64,000 nucleotides of DNA from Coniella vitis. Taxonomy: Eukaryota > Ascomycota > Sordariomycetes > Diaporthales > Schizoparmaceae. Made by a program: the position numbers and the translations under genes. The notes under the pieces are model-generated. The model ran no database searches, was not told the origin of the DNA, and worked only from the letters and a program-made list of their open reading frames with translations. Shown one piece after another: positions 1 through 11,037 of the stretch. Where the stretch lies: contig WUJK01000013.1 of NCBI GenBank assembly GCA_011317545.1, forward strand, positions 434,001 to 498,000, in the 5' to 3' direction. Positions within the stretch are counted from its first letter, which is position 1; each line of letters starts with the position of its first letter.

Positions 1-3000
1 GAAGACAGCATTGCCGGATCCCCTCGCCCCAATCCCGGCATGCTGCCCACCTCACGCGCCGATACACCCCAGCAAGCAAACTTTCCAAACTTCCCACAGG
101 GCGGCATGCAACAGCCGGGCTCTGGCCAGCCCTCTCCATATCCACATCTGCAAGCTAACGGTTCTGCAAATGCGACACCCTCCCCAATCATGGGCAACAA
201 CCCAATGCGCCCGGGCAGCGTGCCTCAACGAGTCTCGACGACGTCGCCTCATCCTTTTTCCCCCGCCGCCCAGCAGCAGCAGTTCGCGCCTCAACAGTCG
301 CCAATACCGTCCGAGCAAGGTGGAACACCTCAACCGCACGCGTTCATGCCCCAAGGAATGCAGCAGGGCAACTTCTCTCAAGGCTTCAACCCAAATTACA
401 ACGCGTCGAGCCCTTCTCCCGCCCGAACGCTCTCTGCTTCAAATACAATGGGTGGGCAGATGATGCCGCAAGGTATGGGCCAGATGCAGCCAGGCATGAT
501 GCAGCCGGGCCAGGTCGGCATGGGACAAATGGGAGGAGGGCAGATGAGCCAGCTCGCGCAGATGCAACAGATGAACAAAATGGGCCAGATGGGCCAGATG
601 CCGAGCCAAATGTTTGCCGGAGGCATGCCGCAGGCACGAAACCACATGGAGCAGCAAAAATTGCTGTATCAGATGCAGCAACAGATGCAACGGCAAGGAC
701 AGATGGGTAATATGCAAATGCCCTCTCCAGTGCAAGGCCAAGTACCGGGCCAAAATATTGCGCAACAGCAACAGCAGCAACAACAACAACAACAACAGCA
801 GCAGCAGCAACAACAACATCACCAACAGCAACAACACCAGCAGCACCAGCAGCACCAGCAGCACCTGCAGCACCAGCAGCAACAACAACAACAGCAACAC
901 CAGCAGCAGCATCAACAACAACACCCACACCAACAGCAGCAACAGCAGCAACAGCAACAACAAAGGAACATGATGTCGCGACAGCCTATGCCTAATGGGC
1001 AAATACCGTCAAACGTCAACCCAGCCATGCGACCACAACAGCCCGGAATGGTACCACAGCAGCCTGGTATGCGAGCACAAGCCGGCGTGGAAAACTTTAT
1101 GAAGCAAGTCGCCACGTTTATGCAGCAGAAGCAACTGCCCTTTGATCCCAACCCTATGCTTGGCGACAGACCCATCAATCTCATGAACCTATTTCAGATT
1201 GTCTTTAAGTACGGCGGTTACAACGCCGTCACACAACGCAATGCTTGGCCCCAAATTTCGCAAATGCTAGGGTTCAGTCCAATGCAAATTCCTGTAGCTC
1301 CCCAACAGTTTAGAATGATCTATGAGCGGTCGCTGCGAGCTTTCGAGGATCATTACCGATCACTCCGCTCTCAGCAGCAACACCACCAACAACAACAACA
1401 ACAACAACAACAGCAGCAGCAGCAGCAGCAGCAGCCGGGCGGACCCAATGCGGCCAACCTACCGGGCGGGCCCAAGCCAATGCACCAAGGACAGATGCAG
1501 CCAGGCATGGTCCAGGCTGGGCAACATTTGGCCATGCAACAAGGGGCGATGCAGTCGCCTGTCAAGCCAATGCCCCCTGGCGCAATGCAGGCAAACATGA
1601 ATGGTTATCCTGGTCCGCAACCACCAAGTGCTCAAGTTGTCCCGGGTCGAGGCAGCGTGTCCAAGAGCCAAGCGCCTAGCCAGGAGGAATTTCCTGCACC
1701 GTCCCCTGCTAGCAAACACGGCAGTATTTCACTCGCGAGTGGCGTGCACCCTGAGGGCCAAGATGCCTCCGTGGAAGCTCCGCGGATGTTGTTCCCTGCG
1801 CCGTTCGCCAAGGACTCTGACGAATACCAGCCCTGTTCCCGATATGTGGTCGAATCCTACACGCATGGTGGACTCAACGTGGAAGCTGCAGCCAAGATTG
1901 GCCAGGAATACGAGAACTGGAAGCCAGACATACCGCCAGTGCAGGCGTTGGGCAACATTGACCTGCACGCCATTACCATGAGTCTGCAATGTGGTATTCA
2001 TGCCGAGGTTCGGTTGGCGTTGGACACCTTGGCCACTCTGACAGGGCTTCATGGCCAGGTTGAGCTGGATCTGAGCAAGTGTGAGGAGCTGGTGGATAGC
2101 TTGGTCGAGTGCGCCGAGGACCAAGTCGACCTGCTCGCTGAGCATACCGAGGAACTTTCAGATGAGCTCGTCATTAGCCCATACGAAGACGTGGCCAGAG
2201 CATGTCGCCTTGAGAAGCTCTCAGTCAAAGAACTGCGCACAATTGGCACTCGCGAGTATGAGCTTGACCAAGCTGCCGACCGTCTTGTCTGCATCACGAC
2301 CATCCTTCGCAATCTGTCATTCAGCGCCATGAGCCAGCAAATGCTTGCTGATGAGGTCATTATCAAGTTCCTATGTGTCGTGATTAGGTATCTCGGCACA
2401 CGGAACATGCTCCTGCGGACCCATAGCGACACGCTAGATCTCATGAAGGATGTCGTGATTTTCCTGTCCAATATTGCTTCTTTTATCGAGGTGCCAGAAA
2501 GGGAACAGGCTTACTACCTGCTCCAGTTCCTCCTTGCTTTCGCGCCGTCCCCAGCCCCCTACATGGGTGATGATGGCAGGATGTACTTCACGCCTTACGA
2601 TCCAATTCTGCAACCCTACCTCCCTCACGCCATTGATGCCCTGGCCAAGCTCTTTGCTCGCGACGAGCCCAACAGGTCGCATTACAAAAATATCTTCGCA
2701 GTCGATGCCGCCACGTGTCCACCTTCGGAACTCATCAACCGCACCTTTGCCTTCGCCATGTCGCCAATACCAGAACACAGCCGCGAGCACCAGGGCCCTG
2801 GCATACCTTACTTTGTCGAGGCGCGCAAACCTTTCCTCATGCAGGGATTACTGGCTGGTGAAATTTTGGCGTCGCTCGTCCCTGACTCTGATTCCAATAT
2901 CACGCGCAATTGGCTATCTTCTGGTAACGGATTTTCGCAAAACCTCTTCCGTCTGGTTCGCGACCTCTACATCGAGTTTGAGAGGCCTACCATTCGCACA

Positions 3001-3246
3001 GCTGGTCAGCCCCGCAGCCAGCCAAAGAAGGATCCCGACCTGCTCTACATCGCAGTCACAGCGACGTCGATGCTGCGTAAGCTGTCTGAAAAGGCCTTTG
3101 ACCCCAGTGATCCTACCAGTGTTATTCCCGCAAGTGTCGTGCTCAAGACAGATAAGGTCCTGCGAGCCCTCGAAACGACGAGCCAAGAGCTTACCAGAGA
3201 GGGTTTGTTGCGGGATGTTGTTGCACTAGGGGCGATGGATCGGTAA
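1..3246 (+). CDS. swi1: SWI/SNF chromatin-remodelling subunit Swi1 (ARID protein), 5' partial
   Basis: The frame is open from base 1 with no start needed, so the N terminus lies outside the window; the stop is TAA at 3244-3246. The visible protein has a Gln/Met/Gly/Pro-rich low-complexity N-terminal third with long glutamine tracts (about 770-960 and 1377-1433), an ARID DNA-binding domain at roughly codons 362-452 (DPNPMLGDRPINLMNLF, then GGYNAV and W..I), and a long helical C-terminal region of the BAF250/Swi1 type. In the family this subunit targets the ATP-dependent SWI/SNF remodeller to chromatin in the nucleus. The gene appears intronless over the part seen. The identification rests on the ARID core plus the C-terminal region; low-complexity Q tracts are usual for the family but differ between strains. 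Confidence 0.9.
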   Translation, partial: EDSIAGSPRPNPGMLPTSRADTPQQANFPNFPQGGMQQPGSGQPSPYPHLQANGSANATPSPIMGNNPMRPGSVPQRVSTTSPHPFSPAAQQQQFAPQQSPIPSEQGGTPQPHAFMPQGMQQGNFSQGFNPNYNASSPSPARTLSASNTMGGQMMPQGMGQMQPGMMQPGQVGMGQMGGGQMSQLAQMQQMNKMGQMGQMPSQMFAGGMPQARNHMEQQKLLYQMQQQMQRQGQMGNMQMPSPVQGQVPGQNIAQQQQQQQQQQQQQQQQQQHHQQQQHQQHQQHQQHLQHQQQQQQQQHQQQHQQQHPHQQQQQQQQQQQRNMMSRQPMPNGQIPSNVNPAMRPQQPGMVPQQPGMRAQAGVENFMKQVATFMQQKQLPFDPNPMLGDRPINLMNLFQIVFKYGGYNAVTQRNAWPQISQMLGFSPMQIPVAPQQFRMIYERSLRAFEDHYRSLRSQQQHHQQQQQQQQQQQQQQQQPGGPNAANLPGGPKPMHQGQMQPGMVQAGQHLAMQQGAMQSPVKPMPPGAMQANMNGYPGPQPPSAQVVPGRGSVSKSQAPSQEEFPAPSPASKHGSISLASGVHPEGQDASVEAPRMLFPAPFAKDSDEYQPCSRYVVESYTHGGLNVEAAAKIGQEYENWKPDIPPVQALGNIDLHAITMSLQCGIHAEVRLALDTLATLTGLHGQVELDLSKCEELVDSLVECAEDQVDLLAEHTEELSDELVISPYEDVARACRLEKLSVKELRTIGTREYELDQAADRLVCITTILRNLSFSAMSQQMLADEVIIKFLCVVIRYLGTRNMLLRTHSDTLDLMKDVVIFLSNIASFIEVPEREQAYYLLQFLLAFAPSPAPYMGDDGRMYFTPYDPILQPYLPHAIDALAKLFARDEPNRSHYKNIFAVDAATCPPSELINRTFAFAMSPIPEHSREHQGPGIPYFVEARKPFLMQGLLAGEILASLVPDSDSNITRNWLSSGNGFSQNLFRLVRDLYIEFERPTIRTAGQPRSQPKKDPDLLYIAVTATSMLRKLSEKAFDPSDPTSVIPASVVLKTDKVLRALETTSQELTREGLLRDVVALGAMDR

Positions 3247-4431
3247 GGTTGTATGCGGTTGAGTTGAGGCTGCGTATTGAGTGTGTGAACTACGCCAAGG
3301 AGTCAAATATGGAGTTATTTTGGTGTCGTAAAAACAAAATCACATTGAGCGACGGGTTGGAATAAGGGTGCACTTGCGCGCTTTAGCGCTTGGTTTTTGT
3401 GTTTGCTGCATATGTCAGGTTGTTGCATGATCTCGACCTGTTTATTGCATTACTGTCAAGCTTGGCATGGGGGAAGCTTTGCGATTGGCGAAGCCGACAG
3501 AGATTTACAATTGTCGGACAAAGCGCATGCGTCGTGTGGCATATGGAGTGAGATGGTTTCGCCAAAACAATTTTGTGATACTTTTCCTGGGGTGAAGGTG
3601 GGAAGGTGCTGGATGGTTGAAGTTGTCAACGACCACGTGGACTTTGTCCAGAGACATGCTCAAAAAGGTATCCAGGTGGTAGGGATGGCGAGGGTGGAAA
3701 TGGATCGGAAAAGAAAGCTTCATCGAGCCAGGGCAAAGGGGTGAATGGACTTGACTTGGATATTGATTTGAATTGAGTTGATAGAGGGCACCAGAGAGAA
3801 GGCGGTCAAAGTAAATTATATTCTTATTATGTGTTCCCTATACCATGTATGTGTTTAGTGAGCAGTTGCATAGCAAGGTGGATAAGGTAACCGTGCCAGG
3901 AATTATAAATTGCAATGACCCCTTTGGACTTTGTTTCTCTAGGGATGACCAACTTTGTGTTGCGTAGACCAGAGGTCGATAACAACACTGATAGCATGGG
4001 ATGAGTGCCCTTTATACATGTTTGCTCCCAGGCAGTAGGTATGTACAACTGTGCAGCACGCACCGAATCGTCGTCCCCACCGCCACCGCTCGACAACCTG
4101 TCTTTCCTCCGTCTTTGTTGTGGGCGGAGCTTTACGCAGCTTGGCTGGTCGTTCGCCATGTGACTGGTGATCTCCTTTCTTCTGTTCGACCTCCTCCATG
4201 ATTCCTCTCGACTGGTGGACCTTCCCTGATTCTCATGTCTCTAAGCGCGTGCCTCGTCATATTTCTATGACTCTTAAACGGTATGCTCTTGCAGTCCGAT
4301 CTGGCCCTAGTTTTCATGGGCTACTCGCGGGATGAATCCATGTGGCATCCACGTTTGCGCTCGGAACGGTTCTTTTTCCTTTTGGTTTTTGATTCTGCTG
4401 CTACTGCTGTAGCTGTTATCGCATTGGATAT
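3247..4431. other. intergenic, convergent 3' flanks of swi1 and img2
   Basis: Nothing with coding character was found. The small open frames here lack family features, splice logic or consistent codon use. The stretch presumably holds the two 3' UTRs. Confidence 0.5.
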
Positions 4432-4960
4432 TTAGAATCCCCTCGCTTCTAGCCACTTTGCGACTTTGTGTTGGACATGGCCCTAAATTCATTGACGAAC
4501 CACCGCATTAGAGGCTATACTCTCCCGCGGCCTAGTTGGTGAGATACCTATTGAAGAAAGATCTCACCTTGATAACAACATGTCCCGTCACGGGATTCAC
4601 CGACACATCGTCCTTGTCAAATTGCAACTCGCTGATAATGTCATTCTTGAGATCCTGCGCGTTGCCAACCACTTTTTTAATCAGCGTCAGTCGTCGCGTG
4701 CCGCCAGCGCGCTTGTCATCGTAGACGGGAACGTTTTTGGAGGCTGTGCGCTCGACGGTATATGTGAGGCGCTTTGGTTTTGGTGCTGGGGTCGCTTGTG
4801 ATGCTGCTGCTGCTGCTGCTGCTGGGGCAGAGGAGGAAGAAGATGGTTTCGAGGCGGTTGCGAGGAAGCGCAAGGAGATGCTGGGGCGGGCAGCGGGTCG
4901 TGCCAGAACAAGTCGGCTGGGGGCAGCGGCTGCTGCTCGGAAGGGTATTTGGCGCAGCAT
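4432..4960 (-). CDS. img2: mitochondrial large-subunit ribosomal protein mL49 (Img2 family)
   Basis: Two exons: 4568-4960 and 4432-4482, separated by an 85-bp phase-0 intron (donor GTGAGA, acceptor TTTAG). The product is 147 residues. The first 40 or so residues are rich in Arg/Ala/Ser and lack acidic residues, as expected for a mitochondrial presequence, followed by a Ser/Ala linker and the Img2 core (YTVERTASKNVPVYDD ... NPVTGHVVIK). The last 16 codons come from the small second exon and give the GH..HKVAKWLEARGF ending that the family has; reading through the donor instead gives an unrelated tail. It is a structural protein of the mitochondrial ribosome. It is divergent from eIF3e across a 756-bp shared promoter region. 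Confidence 0.88.
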
Positions 4961-5716
4961 TCTGGAGTGTGTGTATGATCTGTTGTGCGGTTGTGCGATC
5001 CACCAAGAGATGCCGTCGACGTCGCGCTCGCAATGTCAGTCACTCAGTAAGTCAGGTACGTAGTTTGGCATGGGCAAAAAAAAGCCCGCCCAAGCTTTCC
5101 TATTGGCTTTGCCGGGACCGCGGCCGGCAAAAAGCTACGGAACCCTTTTGGGGAACTTTCTGGCGGCAGAACCCCGGGGCGCGGTTCGGGCTGCGGCTGA
5201 ACTAAAGTGCGGGCTGGCCAGTGAAATGGCCTTTTGTGTGGGCCCCACAATGGGAAAACGGCAGGGGAGGCACGCTCGTTTGAGAGGTTTGATTGAGAGG
5301 GAAGGAACAATGCTGGATTTTTGCTGCTAGCAAAAAAAAGCCCCGCCAAAACTCTCGTCGACCCGCAGCACCACCGCACCGGCCTGCCCTACCTACCCTG
5401 CGGCCTGGTGTGTCTTTGTCGCTCCTCTTGGATCATCCGCCTTCTCCATCCTCCTCCGCCCGACCGACAAGGCAACGAGCGGCCCCTTCCCCTCCTCCCA
5501 GCCCTCTCGACGACAGCCTGGGGTCTTCTTATCTGTGTCGACCGGTCCCTTTCCTTTCCCACGGCCGGCCTTTGGACCCATTGTCTTGCCAACAAACACT
5601 ACGGGTCTTTGGCCAAGTTCGTGAGAAAGCACGCTTCGACGTCTTCACGAATTCTCAAACCAGCCGATAAACACGCACTTTTCCCGTTGGACAATCTTTT
5701 GACCAGATCATTCACG
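4961..5716. promoter_or_regulatory. bidirectional promoter region of img2 and eIF3e with a repeated A8 motif
   Basis: The region separates two divergent translation-related genes. It carries two near-identical copies of a motif, GCAAAAAAAAGCCCGCC at 5074-5090 and the same with one extra C at 5330-5347, plus a shorter GGCAAAAAGC near 5127. The spacing and conservation suggest a regulatory element, but no known factor is assigned. The second half is pyrimidine-rich, as in fungal leaders. Confidence 0.4.
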
Positions 5717-7147
5717 ATGGGTGACCTTGCAACATCCGAGTTTGACCTGCTGCCCAAGCTCGTCACCAAGCTGGACCGCCACCTCATCTTCCCCCTCCTC
5801 GAGTTTGCCAACAGCCAGGTTGAGAACGAGGATGGCACATCCAAGGACGCCGCCAAGACGCGCGAGCTTCTCAAGGCCAAGTTCGAGCTGCTTAAGAAGA
5901 CAAACATGACCGACTATGTCGCCAACCTCTACTGCGACCTCGAGGGCCTCCAGGACCCGCCAAAGGAGTACGCCGACAAGAGACAAAAAGTCATTGAGAC
6001 GCTCGAGAACTTTGAGGACAGCACCCACAAGCTTGCCGAGTTGCTGCAGACGGAGGAAGTTGTGTCCAACCTGCGGAGTGACAAGGTGGCCAACTTGGAG
6101 TTCTTGAAGAAGGAGCACGATGTACGTTTTTTTTTTTTTTTTCCTTTCCTTTTGGATATCTTGTTTCCGTCTGGATATCTTGAGCGCCGCTTAAGAGCAA
6201 CCGTTACTAAAACCAGCATTGAATCGCGATAGGTCACGATCGAGATGGTCAATGCCCTCTACGACTTTGGCAACTTCCAGTACAGCTGCGGCAACTACGG
6301 CGCTGCCGCCGACCTGCTGTTCCAGTTCCGACTCTTGTCCACGGACAACGACAAGGTCCAGGCTGCGACCTGGGGTAAGCTTGCTTCTGAGATTCTGACG
6401 ACCAGCTGGGACGCTGCTTTGGACGAGCTCAAGAAGGTTCGCGAAGGCATCGATGAGAGACTCTACAACAACCCTCTTGCGCAGCTGCAACACCGCACAT
6501 GGCTCATTCACTGGGCCCTCTTCCCCCTTTTCAACAGCGACGCTGCCCGCGACCAGCTCCTCGAGATGTTCTTCCGCCCCGAATACATCAACACCATCCA
6601 GACCTCGTGCCCTTGGATTCTGCGGTACCTGACCGCGGCTGTTATCACCGGCCGTGGCCGTGCTCGCAACTCGGGTGTGCAGCAAAAGCAGCTCAAGGAC
6701 ATTGTGCGTATCGTGCGACAGGAGGCTTACGAGTACACCGACCCCCTCACCGACTTTGTGCGCGCTCTCTTCATCGACTTTGACTTTGAGGAGGCCCAGC
6801 GCCAGCTCAGCCTCGCCGAGGAGGTGATCCGCGCCGACTTTTTCCTGGCCGCTGGCAGCGACACCTTTGTCGACAATGCAAGACATTTGATTTTCGAGAG
6901 CTACTGCAAGATCCACGCCCGTATCGATATCAAGGGCCTGAGCGCCAGCCTGGGCTTGAACAACGAGGATGGCGAGAAGTGGATTGTTAACCTCATCCGC
7001 GACACGCGTCTGGACGCCAAGATCGACTCCAAGGAGGGCACCGTTATCATGAACCACCCGCCCAGCAGCGTCTACCAACAGGTCATTGAGCGGACAAAGG
7101 GTGGTTTCTTCAGAACACAGGTCTTGAACTCGGCGGTTGCACGATAG
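5717..7147 (+). CDS. int6: eukaryotic translation initiation factor 3 subunit E (eIF3e/Int6)
   Basis: Two exons, 5717-6121 and 6233-7147, joined across a 111-bp phase-0 intron (GTACGT ... TTACTAAAA branch ... ATAG). The product is 439 residues, the normal eIF3e length. The N terminus (FDLLPKLVTKLDRHLIFPLL) is the conserved eIF3e start and the C-terminal part contains the PCI-domain region ending in TQVLNSAVAR. The protein is a subunit of the eIF3 complex that helps recruit the 40S subunit to mRNA in the cytoplasm. The ATG at 5717 was chosen because it gives the family N terminus; the same frame is open upstream to 5321 but contains no ATG there. Confidence 0.95.
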
Positions 7148-8591
7148 AGAGTGGACGATGTGAGTAGCGATGTGGGAAGATGGTGTTTTGTGACATTTGG
7201 GACAAAAAAAAAGGAACATGGAGAAGGAGACTGAAAGCACAACCGCAGGGGAAGCAGTGGTTTAGATGATGGCTACAGCATCTTTGGGCCCGCGTGGTGT
7301 GTGCGTGCGTGTTTCATTGACTACACACCGGGCAGAATATGGCGTTCAGTGTGGGGGATGGATATAGGGGAGGGTTTTCTGGTCCTCCCTGGTTAATCAT
7401 CTGCACGCGGGGATCTGTTATGTTGTCGAATGAATAGACAAAAAGAAATACCCCATAAAGGATGTATATCACTGTGGCTGTGTGAGTCTGTGTCTGTATG
7501 TTTGTGCGCTGAAGGGATCTTTTCTAGATGGTAGTTTCTTTAGTACCACAGCTACTACTACTGCTGTGGCTACTCAACAGATGCTTTATCACGAGGGGCT
7601 GTATAGTGTATACCTGGCTGGACGTAACGTGTGCTGCATATATATAATAAGTATGCCGACTACTTCGGGTTTAGTTGTTGGTTTGGGTTGGAGGAGGGAC
7701 TGGCCAGACGTCCCTGAAGAACCCGACAGTCTGGTCTGACGAAACTGGCGACGGCGGATGGCGCCGAGCGAGGATGATGAAACTCTGGGGTTACCGTTTC
7801 TTTTATTCTTTCGCAAAAGGGTGAATACGCACTCCACACACAGAAAACAGATACATGGCAGAGGTCAGTCATCCCTTCTCTGCAGCTCTTGCTCTAGAAA
7901 TCAGGATGGATGATGAAGGATTTGCTTGGGACGCTTTTTCCTATATCTTCCGAGCCGGGGCTGCATTTGAGTAAGCATGGGGTTTTTTGTCACGCCATGG
8001 TGGGATGCTTTTCTTTCTCAAGGTACTGCGACAGCCTTGGGGAATAAGCGTACAAAAGAAAAATCACACCATCAATTATCCTTTTGGGGCCTCTTTTGAG
8101 CATCGATCCCACGTGTGATAACTAATTTCTTTCTTTTCTGAGAATGATCAAGATGGGGAAAAGAGGGAAATGAGCCCCGGTCTAGGCAGGGCGAGGAAGG
8201 TAGCCGGATTTGAGGGATTCTATGCAAAGTATCGTGTGACGACACTGACGAGCTATGAGATGATCTTTTTCAGTTTGGAAGACGGGTTGCTTGGGTTGGT
8301 TGGATGGATGGCTATTGGGGGTGAGAGTCTGAGTATAAGATGTGGATGTCGTCCTAGAAACATATCAACGGTATTTACCATCTCACCAATTCACACAAGT
8401 AAAGCGTGACCTAACTGCAGCCGTCGCCAATCTAGTACTTTTAAGACCATATATTCTTATCAAGTCTCTCTGCAACTCGGCTATAGGTCCGTCCGTAAAC
8501 ATCCCAATCGTGATACCACACAACAACCAACATCAATACCACACTATCAACGAATATCACCAATAATCAAACACATCAGCAACTACGCAAG
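7148..8591. other. intergenic, eIF3e 3' flank and upstream of the 74-residue gene
   Basis: No open frame with protein-like composition on either strand. The first few hundred bases are T- and G-rich as in a 3' UTR. Nothing else recognised. Confidence 0.5.
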
Positions 8592-8940
8592 ATGCAACCC
8601 ACCGCGCGCCTCCTCCGCCACGTCACTACCAAAGCACCCGGCCTCATGACGCGCCTGTCTGCGCATCCAATGAGTCCGCCTGTCGAGGCATATCCGCTGT
8701 TTGTCTTGATCACCGGCATGGTACGCTTGGTCGCCCCGAGTCTATACATTATACCTCTTCACACACTCTACCCCCCCTTTTTTTTGGCTACTCTGATTCG
8801 CGGAAAGCGTTTGTATTGACTCGTTTCGTATGTGGGAAAACTAGTTATCCTTTGGCGCATATTCGGCGTTCCGCGAGTTCAAGTACGATCGGAATCTGAG
8901 ATTGCAGAGGTTGAATGCTGCTGCGTCGAGACATTCATGA
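8592..8940 (+). CDS. small single-pass (probably mitochondrial) membrane protein, 74 aa
   Basis: Two exons, 8592-8720 and 8845-8940, with a 124-bp phase-0 intron (donor GTACGC, acceptor CTAG). The N terminus (MQPTARLLRHVTTKAP) is basic and free of acidic residues like a mitochondrial presequence. A hydrophobic segment PLFVLITGM-LSFGAY crosses the exon junction and is followed by a charged, Arg-rich tail (FREFKYDRNLRLQRLN). This layout resembles small accessory subunits of respiratory complexes such as the NDUFA4/MLRQ type, but the similarity is by architecture only and I do not claim the function. The in-frame fit of both exons around the membrane segment is the main support for the gene. Confidence 0.62.
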
Positions 8941-9520
8941 GGGGTGTGTCAAGGAAAGAGAATGATGTGTGAAGAGAGTGCCTTATCCGAGTGGATGCGG
9001 AATCTGCATGTCGGCGTTTTGGTCATGGATATTTTTGAGTGGTTTATATCTTGGTGGTGGGCGTTCGGAGAGGGGAGGGCATTGCTCTTTCGAGGTCACC
9101 CTTGACCAATGCATATATATATATATATATATACATGTATATGTATATACCAAATTCAGCTACTGCTGGAAGACGACCTAGTGCAATTCATAGTATGTCG
9201 GTCTAATTTCTCTTTTTTGGTTTGTTACGATTGGCACATTCTACTACCAACGAGCAGTTCACCGAAATGCTGTTATAACAAACACTTGATGCAGTCCACA
9301 ACAAGTGTTGATTCATCTTCGCTATCTGACCATCCAGTCCAGTATTCATCAAGAACGCACGCTGAGCATGCCTCGTTGCCAGTCATATAGGTTGTACGAG
9401 CCACAACTCGCCGCCAGCTTCACTCTCCGCCTCTTCTCTTCCTTCACATTCGAAACTACAGCCCAGGACACGGTCCATTTCCTGAGGGGCACCGCTCTGT
9501 GATCTCAGAGCAGGAGAAAG
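8941..9520. other. intergenic with (AT)n microsatellite
   Basis: Contains an uninterrupted AT dinucleotide run at 9113-9133 followed by an imperfect TA-rich continuation to about 9151. No gene recognised. Confidence 0.5.
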
Positions 9521-10441
9521 CTACATGATAACACAACTACACCGACCCAGCCTCCCCCCACCTCTCCTCAGCCTCCTCTCACTTCCGTGACAAGGTGAAT
9601 CACCGAGCCGCGTCTCACCTCGACCACCATCGGCGGCATCCTCTTGACGCGCCAGCCCGGAGCCCCCACTCGGATGTTTCCCAGTTGAACTAGACACAGG
9701 CAGCCCAGCACGAGCACGAGCACCAGCATCGCCGCCGACGACGAAGGAGCTGGAGGGGCGTGAGGCTGGTGGATGATTGGCGTCGTGTTGTAGTCGTGCT
9801 GCTTGACCTCGTCCCTGGCTCCACGCTTCGGCCTGTGCGGTGGACACCGGTCCGTCTCTGGCGTCTTTGCTTGTTGGGCTCTGGGAGGAGCAGGTGCCCC
9901 GGGTTTGGACGGAGGTGTTGGGCGAGAGCTGCTGCTGCGGCGGCGGCGGCGGCTGCTGCTGCTGCTGCGGCTCGACTGGGCGGTGTGGTCTGTGGATGAG
10001 GCGGCAGTAGTCGGTTCTCAACTGGCCGTTGACGACGATGCAGTCGCAGTGGTCGACTACTGGCGCCGCTGCTCTCGCTTGTACGACGTCTACGGGTTCA
10101 CTTTTGAGAATGTCAGTCGAGATGAATGCAATGTGGTTGTTGTAGGCTGGCTGTACGGGGCAAGGGGCCAACCAAGTCTTTCTTCCAACCTTGGGTGGTA
10201 TTTACCTGTTCCAGGAGCTCATGTTTTGATATCTTTTGAAGGAGAGAAATAAAAATGCTGTCTTCAAGGTTGATTCTTCGCTTGGTTTCCGATACTGGTT
10301 TCCTTTTTCTTTTTCTCCTTCTTCTTCAGTGGCCATCTGGCGATGTATGTAGTCTTGAATGCTGTCAAGAATGAACGTGTAGCGGTTACGCATTCCTCTG
10401 CTGTTGTGGTCATATTCGAAAACGCAAGCATCCTGGATCAT
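9521..10441 (-). CDS. doubtful multi-exon gene; last exon ends in a CaaX prenylation box
   Basis: Two open stretches on the minus strand could belong to one gene. The upstream one (10202-10441) reads like folded protein (VFEYDHNSRGMRNRYTFILD, then SIQDYIHRQM). The downstream one (9521 to about 10170) holds DHCDCIVVNGQLRTDYCRLI, a Gln/Pro tract, a Ser/Gly/Arg-rich part and a basic tail ending RCSCVIM then TAG. CVIM at the extreme C terminus after a basic stretch is a classical CaaX farnesylation signal for membrane anchoring. I could not settle the splice junctions: the upstream piece has a plausible donor (CAG/GTAAATACC), but no acceptor gives an obviously right frame, and the true start may lie further upstream near 10580. 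No family recognised. Confidence 0.35.
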
Positions 10442-11037
10442 AAGACTACTTTATACGAATCACGGGTGGGAGAAAGAGCCGTGTCACTGCATCGTTCCGT
10501 CAGTGTTTTTGATTTCCCACTTGTCACCACAAAGAGGCTGAGCGCGAGGAGGCTTGGATTCATTCCTGGGTGCATTCATTGCGTGGTTGAAGGAAAGTGT
10601 GCTTTGGGCTGATGGCACGACTTGTACTCTTGTCGGGCTTCTCAAAAAGATCTGTGCAATTCAGTTGCTACCCGAGATTTGTTGGCCTAGACTGAATAAC
10701 GAAGGTCTCCAGAATCACGGGAATTGCTCGGCAGTTCTCCTCATCTCAGCCTTTCCTATCTGTCTACCGCTTTGAAGGATACTGTGTAGGATAACCAGAC
10801 CCAGCCATAGCCATCACAACGGAAGACAGAGATACAATTCACACAAATATGGGGCACTGGTTTCCATGTCCGCGACTATGTAGTCTAATCTTTTGTGCTC
10901 ATGACTCTCCGCCGTCACTGCTACACGGTTAGCAAGTCACCCTCACTCAGTACATACACAAACCCAGACACATTATAAACCCATACTTCCACACACCCAC
11001 CCCTCATCGACGGCTTGGAAATGCGTTGTCAGGTACG
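10442..11037. other. intergenic, 3' flank of apc1
   Basis: No supported gene. A short minus-strand frame near 10495-10580 might be a first exon of the doubtful CaaX gene, but no junction could be confirmed. Confidence 0.4.

Noticed and set aside
386..1002. Poly-Val, poly-Leu, poly-Ala and poly-Asn/Ser frames over the Swi1 glutamine tract
   Set aside because: Artefacts of reading a CAA/CAG repeat in other frames.
6191..7240. A 349-codon antisense frame over eIF3e
   Set aside because: Composition is the reverse-strand image of a highly biased gene and contains no recognisable family.
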